Shown one piece after another: positions 62,132-64,000 of a stretch of 64,000 nt of DNA. Source of the stretch: Morchella semilibera (Eukaryota > Ascomycota > Pezizomycetes > Pezizales > Morchellaceae). How positions within the stretch are numbered: position 1 is the stretch's first letter; each line of letters starts with the position of its first letter. Below the pieces are notes generated by a model that searched no databases, was not told the DNA's origin, and saw only the letters and a program-made list of their open reading frames with translations. The position numbers were made by a program, and so were the translations under genes. The DNA is taken from contig CM018607.1 of assembly GCA_009192285.1 (NCBI GenBank), positions 1,177,736 to 1,241,735 of the forward strand, written 5' to 3'.

Positions 62132-62815
62132 ACGCAGCCGACAGCCGAAAAGCAATGTGGGAACGAAGAATATACAGCGCGGACACAAAGGATTCCAGAA
62201 AATTAGCTCGAATAAAATCATGCTGTACATACCTTCTAATTGCCATTCGACGAACGACAAACCAGCAACCCTTTCAGCATAGCCGTTTATGTCTTTTCTT
62301 GTGTTTTTTTTTTGTTCATGCATCGGGAGTGCATCGTTTGAGGAATGGTAATTTTGGTGGCTTTGATCCTGACGCCCTTATTTTACCCTGATTTGTGTCT
62401 AGATATACGTTGTGAGAGAGTTGCTGTATTTTCCTAGCTTCTGCTTCTTATGTGTTATGAATCTTCATTGTATCCGATTCCCGTGATTGTAGACGTAGAG
62501 GGGAAAGGCTCTTCATTACTATGGCTGAATCTGGTGTTTTCCATAGAAGCTACAGAAAGCAGTCGTTTCGAGATAGGCCTCGGCTCAGGTGTTTTGTCCA
62601 GATGGCATAAGAGAAAAAGATTGAATTGCTTTCTACAAGAAAAACAAAAAAAAGGGACTCTACTGTGTTACCGCTTCTAGCATAATCCCGCTGCAACCGC
62701 CCCAAACTAACCTACAGGAGCAACACAAACCGCACTGCTCCGGATTTACATATCCGTCCGTTTTCGTCCTCAACTCTCTGATCGCCTTCTATCCGGTGGT
62801 ATCCGTGGAATTTAT
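62132..62815. other. Convergent 3' spacer, PP2A / RIP1
   Basis: 684 bp of A/T-rich 3' UTR-like sequence; no gene or repeat of note. Confidence 0.5.
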
Positions 62816-63986
62816 TTAACCGATGACGAGCTTGCCCTCCTCAGGGAAGCTAAGGGGGGAAAAGGAGATATCAATTAGCTTTTAGTCTGGCATTAAGAGG
62901 GGAGTGAAGGAACATACTCATATTCTGGAATCTCAAGGTTGAGCGGCGCAGGGCCACGCCTTACACGGCCAGAGATATCGTAGTGGGAGCCGTGGCAAGG
63001 GCAGAACCAACCACCAAAGTCACCGGCCTCACCAATGGGCACACAACCTATAACCGGTTTATCATTAACATAGCTCACAGAACAAAAACAAAAACCAAAA
63101 AAAAAAAAAAAAAAAAGAAGTAAAGAACTTGAGGGAAGGCCGAGTGATAAGAGGAGTAAACAAGACATACCCAAGTGGGTGCAGATCCCCAACATGACGA
63201 GCCACTCGGGCTGCTTAACACGGTCCGTATCAGACTGGGGGTCTCGCAGAGACTCGATCTTGACGGCGTTGGCCTCCTCGATTTCATCGGGTGTTCGGTG
63301 GCGGATGAAGACGGGCTTTCCTCGCCATTTGATGATAACCTGTAGCAATTTATTTTTTGTTAGCGCGAATTGAGTTATATATTAAGGTGCAAAATTAGGT
63401 AGACGTGCATTCTTGCCCTCGGGAATGGCAGTAAGGTCGACTTCGACCTTGGCCATGGCCAAAACGTCGGCCGAGGCAGCCATGTTCACTAAGAAGTCTA
63501 CCAGCGGAGAGCAGCAATCAGTTATCAGACAATCACACCAATCAATCATTGACAGCATGGCATCTCCATCCTCCGGGCAAATTGGTCTCTCTCTCCATTC
63601 CTCAGTTTCCCTCCCCCATTGTTCTACCCGGGGATATGGGAGGCTCCAATTTCCCACAATGGGTATAGAAAATCAAAAGACCCAGTTTATCCCGCTTCAA
63701 CCCCGGCAAGCTTACCTTGGATAATAACCTTCGCCCCCGCCGCCGACAACACGCCCATAGTACCCACCATGAAGTAGCCAAACATCATGTTTCCGCTCTG
63801 GCTGCCGCCCTTGTATTTCGAGAAGTCGGGGATGCGGGTGGTGTCCTTCCTGCCGCCGGCCGCGAAGGGGGACTTGTAGTCGCTGCTGTCGTATGTTGAG
63901 ATGCTCCTCGCTGCTGCCGCTGTCGCGGTGCGGGGCACAATTGAGCGCGTGGCTGCTCGCTGGGCGACGATCTTGAGGCAGTTCAT
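62816..63986 (-). CDS. RIP1: Rieske iron-sulfur subunit of the cytochrome bc1 complex
   Basis: Electron carrier of respiratory complex III. Five exons (63986-63716, 63497-63409, 63339-63171, 63047-62918, 62849-62816) give 230 aa. An Arg/Ala presequence ([20 protein letters not shown]) is followed by the transmembrane anchor ([20 protein letters not shown]), the flexible hinge [23 protein letters not shown], and the Rieske head with both cluster ligand boxes, CTHLGC and CPCHGSHYD. It ends [13 protein letters not shown]. Intron 2 has a GC donor (AAT|GCACGT), since only that junction keeps [15 protein letters not shown]. The ATG lies 15 bp from the window end, so its promoter is not visible. Confidence 0.96.
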
Positions 63987-64000
63987 TGTGATTTAGATTT

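Overview
This is a stretch of nuclear chromosome from a filamentous ascomycete (Pezizomycotina). All recognisable genes are eukaryotic and most carry several short introns (about 45-220 nt, GT-AG with CTRAY-like branch points). The gene set is fungal: cell-wall Pkc1 with two HR1, a C2 and two C1 domains, a KTR/KRE2 mannosyltransferase, Nsp1, She9/Mdm33, Pps1, Pat1 and a Gef1-type CLC channel. Long gene-sparse spacers and an intact piggyBac element would fit an early-diverging class such as Pezizomycetes. That placement is an inference; no rDNA or marker gene here fixes it.

Layout, left to right. SCaMC/Sal1 mitochondrial carrier (+, 60-2196); Rev7 HORMA protein (-, 2397-3293); a 4.6 kb gene-empty spacer with two minisatellites; PKC1 (+, 7875-11772); AP-3 beta (-, 13447-16000), divergent from a small predicted membrane protein (+, 16408-16804); CLP1 (+, 17429-19077); PAT1 (-, 20981-23571), divergent from a GT15 mannosyltransferase (+, 24275-25734); mitochondrial uS12m (-, 26240-26827); a 7-TM rhodopsin-like protein (+, 27749-29264); a sparse 3.5 kb with one doubtful small ORF; SHE9 (-, 32782-34463), divergent from a HAD phosphatase (+, 35269-36336); a CLC channel (-, 36639-39653), divergent from IPP isomerase (+, 40933-41933); a Dpb3-like histone-fold protein (-, 43476-44269); NSP1 (+, 46955-49044); a MITE-like element (49495-49628) and a complete piggyBac transposon (51912-54386); PPS1 (+, 55146-57432); PP2A catalytic subunit (+, 60737-62131); Rieske protein RIP1 (-, 62816-63986).

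This is a housekeeping neighbourhood, not a gene cluster. Functions cover mRNA 3'-end formation and decay (CLP1, PAT1), trafficking (AP-3, CLC), mitochondria (carrier, uS12m, SHE9, RIP1), signalling (PKC1, PP2A, PPS1), DNA replication and repair (REV7, DPB3-like), sterol/isoprenoid supply (IDI) and wall glycosylation. No operon-like or secondary-metabolite logic is visible.

The most unusual signals are non-coding. (i) A fixed-length 20-bp bipartite motif, CGAGTGAY-N5-YRTGAYGC, occurs about 16 times, only between genes. It holds two RTGAY half-sites exactly 10 bp apart. (ii) The palindrome TACATGTA is far over-represented in spacers (27 exact copies counted by eye). (iii) Poly-C tracts sit just downstream of the 5' splice site in about a dozen introns of unrelated genes. 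(iv) Four single-base losses, all needing one extra base, break otherwise conserved frames in PAT1, the mannosyltransferase and PPS1 (twice). They look like assembly errors, and they matter to anyone annotating this region.
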